Below are positions 9,605 through 18,821 of a DNA stretch of 64,000 nt, piece by piece. The stretch is from Amylostereum areolatum (taxonomy: Eukaryota; Basidiomycota; Agaricomycetes; Russulales; Stereaceae). Location: assembly GCA_012932865.1 (NCBI GenBank), contig SAXG01000097.1, positions 1 to 64,000 of the forward strand, read 5' to 3'. The notes beneath the pieces were generated by a model. The model did not search any database, was not told where the DNA came from, and was given only the letters and a program-made list of their open reading frames with translations. How positions within the stretch are numbered: the first letter of the stretch is position 1; every line of letters starts with the position of its first letter. The position numbers were made by a program, and so were the translations under genes.

Positions 9605-12600
9605 ATGAACTTTTCAAGTCGATCTTCTGTACAGGATACAAAAGATGACGTAAATAGAACAGTGTATATAAGGTCATACCAAGATGGAGCAACACATGCT
9701 CCATCAATTCATATACCTGTTACGTTTCATGGAAAGTTCCATAAAGCCGCCGCAAAAGCACTGCTAGATAGTGGAGCAAGCAGCACCCTGATCCATCCAG
9801 ATTTCGTACGAAAACACAAGATGAATCTGATCCAACTGAAGAAGCCAATACCGATATACAACGTTGATGGATCTCGGAACACTCTAGGAGAGATCAAACA
9901 GAAAGTGTACCTTCCAATGACGATGGAAGGGATCAACGGAGAAATTCACCGCGAAAACTTAGGATTGTTCGTCACAGCCCTGGGAGGAGACGAAGTAATC
10001 TTAGGAACCCCTTGGCTCAAGAAACACAATCCTCATATCGATTGGAGAAAGAGACAGATTACACTACAGACATGTCCAGGTACGTGCTCCACTACCAGTA
10101 AAACAATGATCGTCCAAGGAAAAGACGAACACTCTCTACAATCATTCGAAGAACAGAAGATCAACCATCACGCAACGATAGAAGAACAAGAAGACCCCGA
10201 ATTCAACTCCGATCTCGCCGATATCAGGATAGTCAGAACGTTCCATGGAAAGACTGACGTAGAAACAATGCCGATTGCAGAAGAAACAAACGAACCCGGT
10301 ATTTGGATAACAGCAAGAGCAACCAAGGCACAAGAACTCGCAGAAAGAGCGGCCATAGGAGAGAAGAAGAAGACACTCGATGAAATGATTCCGTCTAGTT
10401 ACAAACAGTATCAGAAGGTATTCGAAAAGAAAGCGTCGGAACGCTTTCCAATCAGCAGACCTTGGGATCACGTGATAGACCTGACTGAAGGATGGAAACC
10501 TCGAAATTGCAAAGTGTACCCAATGACGGTACCAGAACGGAAGGAACTGGACACATTCATAGATGAACATCTACGAAAAGGGTACATCCGAGAATCAAAA
10601 TCAGAGATATCATCGCCCTTCTTCTTTATCAAGAAGAAAGATGGATCTCTTCGACCAGTACAGGACTACCGCTATCTTAACTCGATCACGGTCAAAAATG
10701 AATACCCGATACCGCTCATCTCAGATCTCATCGACAAATTAAAAGGCGCTAAGATCTTCTCAAAGCTCGATCTCCGATGGGGATACAACAATGTTCGGAT
10801 CAAAGAAGGAGACCAATGGAAAGCTGCGTTCAAAACAAATAGAGGCCTTTTCAAACCAATGGTAATGTTCTTCGGACTAACCAACTCACCCGCAACATTC
10901 CAAGCAATGATGAACGCACTGTTCAAAGAATTAATAGACACAGGAAAAGTGGTGGTCTATATGGATGACATATTGATATTTACAGAAACACTCGACGAAC
11001 ATAGGAAACTGATGAAAGAAGCCCTCCAACTTCTAGAACGGAACGATCTATTCCTGAAACCAGAGAAGTGCTTCTTCGAACAACCATCGATCGAATACCT
11101 AGGCGTGATAATCACGCACAACAAGGTACAGATGGACCCGGTCAAAGTCCAAGGGCTAGCCGAATGGCCCACACCGAGGAAAGTAAAAGAAGTTCAATCA
11201 TTCCTCGGATTTGGAAATTTCTATCGACGCTTCATCAAAGACTATTCTAAGATCGCCAGACCCCTATTCCAGCTCACAAAGAAAGACCACAAATGGAACT
11301 GGACGGCCGAATGTGAACGTACCTTCGAAAGACTGAAACGAGAATTCACATCGTCCCCAATCTTAATCATGCCCGATGAAAACAAACCATTCCGCATAGA
11401 GAGTGACGCCTCCGATTTTGCGTACGGAGCTATCCTATCGCAGCCAGATGAGATCGAAAGATGGCATCCGGTCGCGTACCTATCCAAATCACTGTCTCCC
11501 GCGGAACAGAATTACGAGATATACGACAAAGAACTCTTAGGAGTAGTGAAAGCCTTAGAACACTGGCGACACTATCTAGAAGGAGCGAACCACAAAGTCG
11601 AAATCTGGACAGATCATAAAAATCTAGAATATTTCACAACAGCTCAGAAACTCAATCGACGACAAGCACGATGGAGCTTGTACCTGTCCCGTTTCGACTA
11701 CACCTTGGTACACAAACCAGGAAGTACAAACAAAGCAGATGGACTTTCTAGAAGACCAGATCATAAGGAAGACATTCCAGACAACGACGACCGCATCCTG
11801 CTCCACCCTTCGGTTTTCAGGGCTAGAGCCACCGGAAGGGGAACAGTCGAAGCAGTCGGAGACAAAGAACTTCTCAAAGAACTAAGAAACTTCTCACACC
11901 TAGATGATGAAGTTTGGACAGCGTTAGATACGATCAAAAGATCGGGACCACGCACCCTCGCAAAAGGAATCGAAGATTGGAACTTCGAGAACGATCTGAT
12001 CATCAGAAAAGGAAAGATCTATGTGCCACAGAATCTCGAACTTAGACGCATGATCCTAAAATCGCATCATGATCTGGAAACGATTGGACATCCAGGCGAA
12101 ATGAAAACTCTGGAGCTAGTACAAAGAAACTTTTGGTGGCCAAAGATGATTTCCTTCGTAAAAGGCTATGTGCAAGGATGCCCCGTATGTCAATCAACGA
12201 AGAACGTCACGCATCCGGCAAAACACCCATTACAACCTACGGAAATACCAGGACGACCATGGGAAACGATCACATCAGATTTCATCACAGATCTTCCGAT
12301 ATCCAACGGATTTGATTCGATCAACATAGTCGTTGATAAGTTCACCAAAACCGCAGTATTCACACCGTGCCTTAAGACGATCAACGCAGAAGAAACAGCT
12401 GATCTTCTGATTGACAATGTATACAGACGGTTTGGACTATGGAAAAGAATGATATCAGATAGAGGCCCTCAATTCGCGTCCAAAGTATTCCAATCCATCT
12501 GCGAAAGCCTTGGAATTATCTCGTCGCTCAGTACAGCGTATCATCCCCAAACAGACGGCGAGACAGAAAGAGTGAATCAAGAACTACAACAATATCTTCG

Positions 12601-13450
12601 AGCATTTTGCAACGGAGATCAAACGAATTGGGCAAAACTTTTACCGAAAGCAGAATTTGCGCACAATATACGGCAACATTCAGCTACAAAAACTTCCCCA
12701 TTCGAACTCCTACACGGATACCAACCGGTGTTTAACCTGACAATACCAACCGATCCACGGATACCAACGGCCGAAGAAAGAATAAAGAACTTCAAGAACG
12801 CGTGGGACAACGCAGAAGCAAGCCTAGAAATAGCGGCTAAATTGATGAAGATGCAGCATGACCAAACCTTCACGCTAAGAGATCAACTCAAACAAGGCGA
12901 CCAAGTATGGTTAGACGGAAAAAACCTTAACACGGTATACCCAAAAACCAAACTAGCACCAAAACGATTCGGCCCGTTCAAAATTGAAAAGGTTATAGGA
13001 CCGGTAACCTATCGCCTAGAACTACCGACGAAGTGGAAAATACACCCGGTATTCCACGCAGCATTGTTGATCCCGTTCAAAGAGACAGAACAATACGGCG
13101 AAGCTTACGAAAGACCACCTCCGGAACTAGTAAACGATGAAGAACTCTACGAACTAGAAACAATAATAGCCTCAAAATTAGACAAACGATATTCAGAACC
13201 GCTACATTACTTCGTAAAATGGAAAGGATACCCCGATTCCGGTAACACATGGGAACCAGCATCTAATCTCGAAGGATCAAAAGATGTGATCGCAGAGTTC
13301 CATCGGAATAACCCCAAGGCACCGAAGTTGCCACCACAGCCAATCAGAGATACCAACACAGAAGCCACTGATCGTGACAAAACCGACGCAACACAGCAAG
13401 AACAAAGACCAACGAGACGAAAGAAACGCAAGACAAAAGTAAGACAGTAG
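9605..13450 (+). CDS. pol: Pol polyprotein: protease, RT, RNase H, integrase, chromodomain
   Basis: A 1,281-residue intact Pol. Aspartic protease motif LLDSGASS at residues 53-60. Reverse transcriptase from about 290 to 530 with VYMDDILIF (catalytic Asps near 454). RNase H with RIESDASDFAYGAIL near 597 and YDKELLGVVKALEHWRHYL near 640. Integrase zinc finger (HHDLETIGHPG...CPVC) at about 821-863, then a core with SDFITDLP, SDRGPQFAS and QTDGETERVNQ, giving the D,D-35-E triad. A C-terminal chromodomain (about 1182-1236) has YFVKWKGY and NTWEP and should direct integration towards marked chromatin. It is expressed by frameshift or re-initiation, since it lies in a different frame from gag. Confidence 0.97.
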   Translation: MNFSSRSSVQDTKDDVNRTVYIRSYQDGATHAPSIHIPVTFHGKFHKAAAKALLDSGASSTLIHPDFVRKHKMNLIQLKKPIPIYNVDGSRNTLGEIKQKVYLPMTMEGINGEIHRENLGLFVTALGGDEVILGTPWLKKHNPHIDWRKRQITLQTCPGTCSTTSKTMIVQGKDEHSLQSFEEQKINHHATIEEQEDPEFNSDLADIRIVRTFHGKTDVETMPIAEETNEPGIWITARATKAQELAERAAIGEKKKTLDEMIPSSYKQYQKVFEKKASERFPISRPWDHVIDLTEGWKPRNCKVYPMTVPERKELDTFIDEHLRKGYIRESKSEISSPFFFIKKKDGSLRPVQDYRYLNSITVKNEYPIPLISDLIDKLKGAKIFSKLDLRWGYNNVRIKEGDQWKAAFKTNRGLFKPMVMFFGLTNSPATFQAMMNALFKELIDTGKVVVYMDDILIFTETLDEHRKLMKEALQLLERNDLFLKPEKCFFEQPSIEYLGVIITHNKVQMDPVKVQGLAEWPTPRKVKEVQSFLGFGNFYRRFIKDYSKIARPLFQLTKKDHKWNWTAECERTFERLKREFTSSPILIMPDENKPFRIESDASDFAYGAILSQPDEIERWHPVAYLSKSLSPAEQNYEIYDKELLGVVKALEHWRHYLEGANHKVEIWTDHKNLEYFTTAQKLNRRQARWSLYLSRFDYTLVHKPGSTNKADGLSRRPDHKEDIPDNDDRILLHPSVFRARATGRGTVEAVGDKELLKELRNFSHLDDEVWTALDTIKRSGPRTLAKGIEDWNFENDLIIRKGKIYVPQNLELRRMILKSHHDLETIGHPGEMKTLELVQRNFWWPKMISFVKGYVQGCPVCQSTKNVTHPAKHPLQPTEIPGRPWETITSDFITDLPISNGFDSINIVVDKFTKTAVFTPCLKTINAEETADLLIDNVYRRFGLWKRMISDRGPQFASKVFQSICESLGIISSLSTAYHPQTDGETERVNQELQQYLRAFCNGDQTNWAKLLPKAEFAHNIRQHSATKTSPFELLHGYQPVFNLTIPTDPRIPTAEERIKNFKNAWDNAEASLEIAAKLMKMQHDQTFTLRDQLKQGDQVWLDGKNLNTVYPKTKLAPKRFGPFKIEKVIGPVTYRLELPTKWKIHPVFHAALLIPFKETEQYGEAYERPPPELVNDEELYELETIIASKLDKRYSEPLHYFVKWKGYPDSGNTWEPASNLEGSKDVIAEFHRNNPKAPKLPPQPIRDTNTEATDRDKTDATQQEQRPTRRKKRKTKVRQ

Positions 13451-13592
13451 TGAGACTCAACGGCATTCAGGCGAATGCACTGCCAACAAGGGGGGATAAA
13501 AACCCTACGGGTTCAACAAGACAGATCACCAATGTCCACCACCCCAAACACAGCCAACACTTCCTCCACCAATCCGATCGTCTCATCTAGCA

Positions 13593-15535
13593 ATGTCGAC
13601 CACCTCCGCCTCGTCTGCAACCGAGTTCACCACTCTCAACAGGAACGCGCCCTCTGTGGAGACTGCTTCATCGCTCGATCAGCAGCAATCCTTGCAATTA
13701 AGTCAGTACCTTCTCCGCCTAGGTCAGGACCAGACGGAAGAACAGACGGAAGAGCAAGGGGTAAGCCGCTTAGAAGCACACAGAAGAACCCTAACTGAAG
13801 CACCCGGATTCCTCACAGGTGCTAATGCAATCCCCGTGGCCCGGAGCAGCGGAAGTCCCAACGCCCGATTCCCCGATACTCGAGAGTCAGATAGCCCGCA
13901 TGATAGCCGGAGTAGCACTCGAGCAGGCCAGACAGCGGATCGACGACCTCAGGAGGGAGTCGGCCGACGTCCAGGACATCCTGAAGAACCACGTCAAGAT
14001 GCTCGACGGAGAACTCCGCCAGCTAGACTCGAGGTACCTGACGCTCTCGACCGAGATGGAAGAGCGAGAGGTCAAGCTTCTTCGACGATTCCGGAAGCTA
14101 GCGCAGCGGCTGTACTCAACGTCGCAGAGCTCCGGAGATTCCTTACTGAAGTCGGACACAGAGTCAACTGGCTCAACTGGGAAAGACACACCTTCCGCGC
14201 CGCCTACGAAGGAGAAATCCTCCGCAGACGAATGGAAACTACCGGAGTTCCCCATATGTCGTCACGCGACGGCCCCCGACATCGACCTCATCTTCCATGG
14301 ACATCACATCTCCCCGGGCTATACTGTTCGACCCGATCCCATCGCGTCCGCCCTCGCCAGACCCCCGTTCCTTCCTAACGCCCCCTCCACGACCCGTCAC
14401 CGCTCCCACCCCGCCGGGATCCATACCCGTCCCCGGCCTCACCCACATTAACCCCATCCAGCCTCCCGTCGCTCGAAACGGAGTACTCGGAGAGCTGTTC
14501 AGACAGCCCCTGCCAGGAGAGCTATCGGGACAGCCCCTGGTCCTTCCAGAGCTCGGACAACCGACCGGACGACCGACCAGCAGTCCGCGACCGATACCTA
14601 GGACATCTTCTCGGCTGCCCGCCATGCCTAGACCGCCAACTCCATTCCCACTATCTGCTGGCGACGCTCCCATGCCGTGGCACGGAAGCCCCGCCCCCTA
14701 TCCCTCATTCCTACGTCCGCACCCCGACCACGCTCGAGATCCCGTCACCCAAGATCCCCGAGTCACCGCACAGCGACGTAAACATGATTCTGTCGACCCC
14801 GACGGAAGACCGTTCAAGCGAATCAGAGAGCTCAGACTCCCCGATGCATCGGGTGAGGAAGAACTTCAAAGAGCTCCAGAAGATAGTCGACCGGATGATG
14901 GAAGACCGCGCTCGCCGGAGACAGGAACTCAACCTAACGGACGAGTCGGACAGTTCAGCGAACGAATCGGAAAGTTCGGCGGACAAGGCGGAAGAAACGG
15001 CCGAGAATCCCTCGGACCAGTGGAGCAACGAGCCGACCACGTGGACGCAAGAGAAGTGGGACGCAATTCCCTCGAAGCCGCGGAAACGCTGCTGGAAATG
15101 CGGCAAGCGAGGCCATCTCCGCCGAGATTGCCCCCGTCGCAAGGACGCTCCCCCTCACTTCCCCCGATCTCGGTCCTGCTATCCCCTCCGACCACAGACT
15201 CCTCTTCCTCACCCTCGCCCGAGCCGTCCAGATATCAGTTACGGTCCAGGAACACTGATGTCCCACCCCCACCTCCGACGTACCGACGCTACCGCCCGCG
15301 CCCACAGGCAGCTTCTGGGATTCCTCACGCGACGTGAGAGCCTGACGCACGAAGCCGCCCAACACGCCACTGAGCAGTGGCTGTACTGGGAGGACGCAAT
15401 GCTCCGCACTCAGCGAGAACCCCCCCTCGCGCTTCAATCCACTCCTGGCACGTCGACGATCTCTTCTGGAAGGAAGAAGATTGGGACTTGCAGGAAGCAG
15501 AGGAGTCGAAGGATCACTGGCTGGAACCCTGGTAA
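13593..15535 (+). CDS. ORF3: accessory zinc-knuckle protein with intron
   Basis: This ORF lies downstream of pol. Exon 1 is 13593-13760, from ATG to EEQTEEQG. A 58-nt intron (13761-13818) has donor GTAAGC, branch CTAAC at 13791 and acceptor CACAG, and its removal keeps the reading frame. Exon 2 encodes a coiled coil (ALEQARQRIDDLRRESADVQ onward), a Ser/Pro-rich section, a second helical segment (KNFKELQKIVDRMMEDRARRR), an acidic tract and a CCHC knuckle, CWKCGKRGHLRRDC, near 15090. It ends in a Trp/acidic tail to TAA 15533. The frame changes twice by -1: once between 14300 and 14450, and once at the seven-C run 15420-15426. Two single-base deletions would explain both. The knuckle suggests RNA binding. 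The overall family is unknown to me. Confidence 0.6.
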
Positions 15536-16353
15536 GCACGTGGACAGACTTTACCCATCATCATGCACTCGTACTTTCTCTCTCCCCCCATTGTTACGCT
15601 CTCGCATCTATCGTCACGATACTTCTCGGACTGATCATGGACAGCGCCCTCATCCGCACGCATATTTTCCTCGGACTTCTCTACTATACGTTTCTATCGC
15701 TATGAGGAAGGCGAAACGCTTGATATTCTCATCCCCGCGACGCGCTGGACGCGTCCGCTTCTTACGACTCAGTTTTGATTATGTACGAATCATCGCTTAC
15801 GATTGCTGGCAGTGATTACATCATTGCCCCTCCGCATCGTAAGGATAAAAAAGGAAAGCTACAAAGACCACAACATCCTCAGACATCGTCTAAACAAACC
15901 CACTCGCACCACCCACACCACCAAATGTCTTCCACCCTCACCTCCTCATCGCGCAACCTCTCCACCACAGACCACACTCCCCCTACCACTCCTCCTCCCT
16001 CGCCCGTCCTCTCGCGCACTCCCACGCCCACCCACAAGACGAAGAACTCTCTCGTCATCTCAGAGAGTCACGGAACTCCTAAGCCGTCCGGACGTCGCTC
16101 GTGCCATGAAGAGCGCGAGAAGCCTTGACGAAGAAGCCATGTGGGAATCAAAGGGAAGATGCGGCGTCAGAGGGATTTTCCGGAAGCACGGACCCCGTTC
16201 AAAAGCCCGGACCACGCGACGACGGCGAGGATAGGGCACCGACTAGGGTCTCCCACATGGACGGAGAGGACGTAAAAGTAGTAGAGGCGTTACTGAAGCG
16301 ATAAATAGAATTCTTCGCTCGATTCCGGAAATAAAAGGAGTGAACATCAAAAC
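15536..16353 (+). other. Post-ORF3 region with short frames
   Basis: Frames here are short. One running to 15705 ends in a hydrophobic stretch (IVTILLGLIM, HIFLGLLYYTFLSL) and could be a spliced extension of ORF3, because CTGGTAAGCACG at 15530 also looks like a splice donor. An ATG at 15925 opens a Ser/Thr/Pro-rich 67-codon frame to 16128. Neither has a recognisable family. The region is part of the retrotransposon and has no internal ATG-initiated frame longer than 120 codons that I trust. Confidence 0.35.
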
Positions 16354-16602
16354 ATGAGGACTCAGAAGCGTGATGCAGCCCACTCAGTCGCCCGATCTCG
16401 CGATCTTCAATACACCCACTCCACGCTGGCTCATCGCCGTCATCAGCATCACGTAGGACTTACGATCCTCACCTTCCTCGCATCAACAATATTCCTCCTC
16501 CAATGGCGAAGAGCGAGCGATCGACAGCATGTTCAAGAGATCCCTCTAGAACCGCTTCGATTCAGGAATCTACGAGACGCAGATTCTAGAGAGAGGGGAT
16601 AG
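16354..16602 (+). CDS. Small single-pass membrane ORF ending in the polypurine tract
   Basis: An 82-residue frame starting at ATG 16354 in a good context (AACATGA). It has a basic N-terminus, one hydrophobic helix (VGLTILTFLASTIFLLQW, about residues 33-50) followed by RR, and a charged tail. Its TAG stop at 16600-16602 is the last codon before the 3' LTR, so its 3' end is also the polypurine tract. This is the position occupied by env in retroviruses, but it is far too short for an envelope glycoprotein and shows no signal for one. Coding status is uncertain. Confidence 0.4.
   Translation: MRTQKRDAAHSVARSRDLQYTHSTLAHRRHQHHVGLTILTFLASTIFLLQWRRASDRQHVQEIPLEPLRFRNLRDADSRERG
16586..16602 (+). 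other. Polypurine tract
   Basis: AGAGAGAGGGGATAG directly before the TGTTAC that opens the 3' LTR, the expected primer for plus-strand DNA synthesis. Confidence 0.8.
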
Positions 16603-17131
16603 TGTTACAACTTGTCCAAGGTACTTCATTTTCCATTGCCTTATAGGAAGGACGTCGCAACGACGGATTACGACTGTGCCCCAGTTCGTAACCGTCTCAA
16701 CGACGCGACGACACGATGCCACAGATCGTCACCGTCCCGACGACAGTGCCACAGATCGTCACCGTCTCAACGGCATAGCCGCGACGGTGCCACAGTCTCA
16801 TCCCCGTAGATACTTGATGCGACGTCGCTCAATGTACATATATTACTCGACCTCCTTTCTTATAAAAGGAGGCTCATCGAACGAGCCATTCCTCAGCTCG
16901 TTCTCTTTGTAAATACAGGACTGTTCTAACTAAAGAACCTCCTCTTAAGTCTACTAAAGAGAACCAAACTAAAGTCGAAAGCTCGCCTAAGTATTCCGTG
17001 AATACTTACTGCTTCACTTATCGACTCTAACCTTCGCGCAACCGAGACGTCTGGATCACCTGTCCCACCTCTCACACGTAAGAGTACTGTAGCCTGAGCC
17101 GCTTGTCACGTGATAAGGACCGTCCTTAACA
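16603..17131 (+). repeat. 3' LTR
   Basis: 529 bp, same termini as the 5' LTR. Relative to the 5' LTR all differences are one- or two-base losses: in TTATTAGG, CGCTAAACG, GACGACGACAG, GCGACCGTCG, TATATTTAC, GAGAATCC and CCTGATCCC. The TATA box (16861) and the self-primer complement AGCTCGTTCT are intact. Confidence 0.95.
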
Positions 17132-17560
17132 GTCGAGGCATGTGCGAGTAGGGGGGTGAAGGTTATAGAACCCTGTATAGTATATGGTCAGTCAACAACG
17201 GATGAGAAAGGTAAGTAAAACTTGCTACGCACCAAGGCCCATTGGTACTCCATGCTGTACGAACAGATCGACCAAGTCGCCACCGCTACCGGATGGGGGA
17301 GCATGGTCCCATGCAAGGTTCGGAGGGTCGCCACATGCACACGACTACATCAGGGAGTGCAGGGAGAGAGCGGAAGATAGAAAGTCGTTACTTCAGACGG
17401 AAGATGGAGAGGAGGGCCGGGAAATGAAGGTGCTCGGTGCCATGATAGATGATCCTTGAGGTGAGCAACGAGGCGGAAAAAAAGAAGGAATGAGTCGATG
17501 GTTAGGGCGTCGGCGAGGTCAGGGCGGGAGATAAAGGATGATATGACCGGCAAGAGACAT
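17132..17560 (-). pseudogene. KDZ transposase copy 1, 5' part (N-terminal and CxC5 start)
   Basis: The 5' part of the gene interrupted by the retrotransposon. Minus-strand exon 1 encodes LTIDSFLLFFRLVAHLKDHLSWH, which matches VSVDALLLFFRLIAQLKERLSWH of copy 2. Where copy 2 has its ATG, this copy has ATA (about 17548). Exon 1 then loses frame after SEVTTFYLP: the continuation homologous to FLASALHL of copy 2 is in another frame and meets TAG. After an intron (GTGCGTAG...ATACAG) exon 2 reads YNLHPPTRTCLD up to the insertion point. Start loss, frameshift, stop and insertion make it a pseudogene. Confidence 0.8.
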
Positions 17561-17593
17561 AAGTACCGGGGACGAAGGGAAAGGGTAAACGGT

Positions 17594-17604
17594 GGGGGGG
17601 GGGG
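17594..17604 (+). repeat. G11 homopolymer followed by (TA)n
   Basis: Eleven G followed by TATATATATGG, about 45 bp upstream of the former start of KDZ copy 1. On the sense (minus) strand this is a TATATATA box then a C tract. KDZ copy 2 also has a long G/C tract just upstream of its start (47687-47720). Confidence 0.6.
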
Positions 17605-17724
17605 TATATATATGGAGGGCGTGTCGTTCTGGCATTCTGTCGGTTTGGCCTGCGACACGCCGACGCGACAGGTGAGGCTGCGCATGAGCGCGAACGTGAA
17701 TGGTGCGTCGTTCCGACTTTCACA

Positions 17725-18550
17725 GCTATTTGCATATCGATAGGCCGGGTCAGCATCTTAATCGCGAGTATGCGTTTCGAGGTCGACAAGTTGCCGGGGT
17801 GCCGTACTGGACCCTGCCCCTGGAGCGACAAGCTGCGCGCGTCGACGGTGGTGCTCACCGTCGCGCGCGTTGTCGCCTGCTCCTCGACGACGTCTAAACA
17901 ACGTCAGACCACTATTCCTTCGTAAATATGTACCCCTAAGTAGATCATCATCAATATTTGATACACAAAGCAGGCAAGGCAGTAATAATATATGGTCCTC
18001 GAAGGAAGGGGGTGGGGGTGCGGCCTGCTGTCGCTCACGACAGCAGGCATCGGCCCGTCGTTCACCGGCGACGTTGGTGATCGCCTGTGGACCTTGTTCC
18101 GGCATCTCTCGGCAGCTTGCGGAACTGGAAATTGGTAACTCGCGATTTACAGTGCCTTGCATATATTTCTGGAGGTCGCGTCCTCGAGATTCTTTGTTTG
18201 TTACGACCAAACAATCCTTAACAGGCAACTCCGACGGTCCGAGTTAAGAGTGATGGGTGTTACATGCATGCTCACGTCCTGCAGGGATCCATGCTCACAA
18301 GGTAACACAAACCTTTGATTGTGAGATGATAAAGGGTTCGGAGGGAGAGGGAGGAGGAACAATGTCAAGGAGGATTTAGGCAGTGAGCCTCTCGCCAGGC
18401 GTCACGTAATAGTCACGGAGAGTCACCCGTTACGACTGCAGCCTCATATGGAAGTATTTGTCGAACAAACAAAGAATCTTCCGACGCGACCTCCAGAAAT
18501 ATATGCAAGGCACTGTAGGTGCTGACCCGGCCTATCGATATGCAAATAGC
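17725..18550. mobile_element. Nested inverted-repeat element, MITE-like
   Basis: A 31-bp outer repeat, starting GCTATTTGCATATCGATAGG at 17725-17755, recurs perfectly inverted at 18520-18550. A second repeat with GTGCCTTGCATATATTTCTGG at 18149-18204 recurs inverted at 18455-18517. On the right the two repeats are adjacent (2 bp apart). On the left they are separated by about 390 bp. The left arm thus seems to have received an insertion (about 17756-18148). No transposase is visible. A minus-strand frame across 17758-18228 is open but has no recognisable features. Confidence 0.65.
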
Positions 18551-18821
18551 TCAACAACGCGGAGCGGGTCGCTCTGAAGTTGCTTATTCAGCGGCTTCGG
18601 CCGCTCTGTCGTTTCAACGCAGTCGGTGTAGCGAGGTGTTCCGGATATCGTACTTTCACGCTTGACGCGCTTGACAAGCGTAACCATGGATTTTAAAGTT
18701 CACGTGATCGCCTCCCCACTCTTCAGATGTCTGCTTCATAACTCTCATGATGTGCTGTACAAACGCAAGGCGCAGACTAGGTCAGCGCGTAGTAAACTGT
18801 CAGGACTCGCTGTCCTCGCCG

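Larger units (their letters stand above)
6908..17131 (+). mobile_element. Ty3/gypsy chromovirus, complete, inserted in KDZ gene
   Basis: A full-length LTR retrotransposon of 10,224 bp. Order: LTR 6908-7444, self-primer-type PBS 7447-7456, ATG-free leader, gag 8247-9566, pol 9605-13450, ORF3 13593-15535, small ORFs to 16602, polypurine tract 16586-16602, LTR 16603-17131, with a GTCGA duplication on both sides. The pol order protease-RT-RNase H-integrase with a C-terminal chromodomain defines a chromovirus. Gag and pol are uninterrupted, and the two LTRs differ only by small gaps, so the insertion is recent and possibly active. About 3.1 kb beyond pol is unusual for this group, whose members usually end soon after the chromodomain. 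Confidence 0.95.

Noticed and set aside
13593..14378. Reading ORF3 exon 1 straight through in the same frame to 14378
   Set aside because: The continuation is low-complexity Arg/Pro. The spliced alternative gives a coherent coiled coil and has perfect donor, branch and acceptor sites.
14297..15337. 346-codon Pro-rich plus-strand frame
   Set aside because: It overlaps the frame that carries the CCHC knuckle and acidic tract, and has no recognisable feature of its own.
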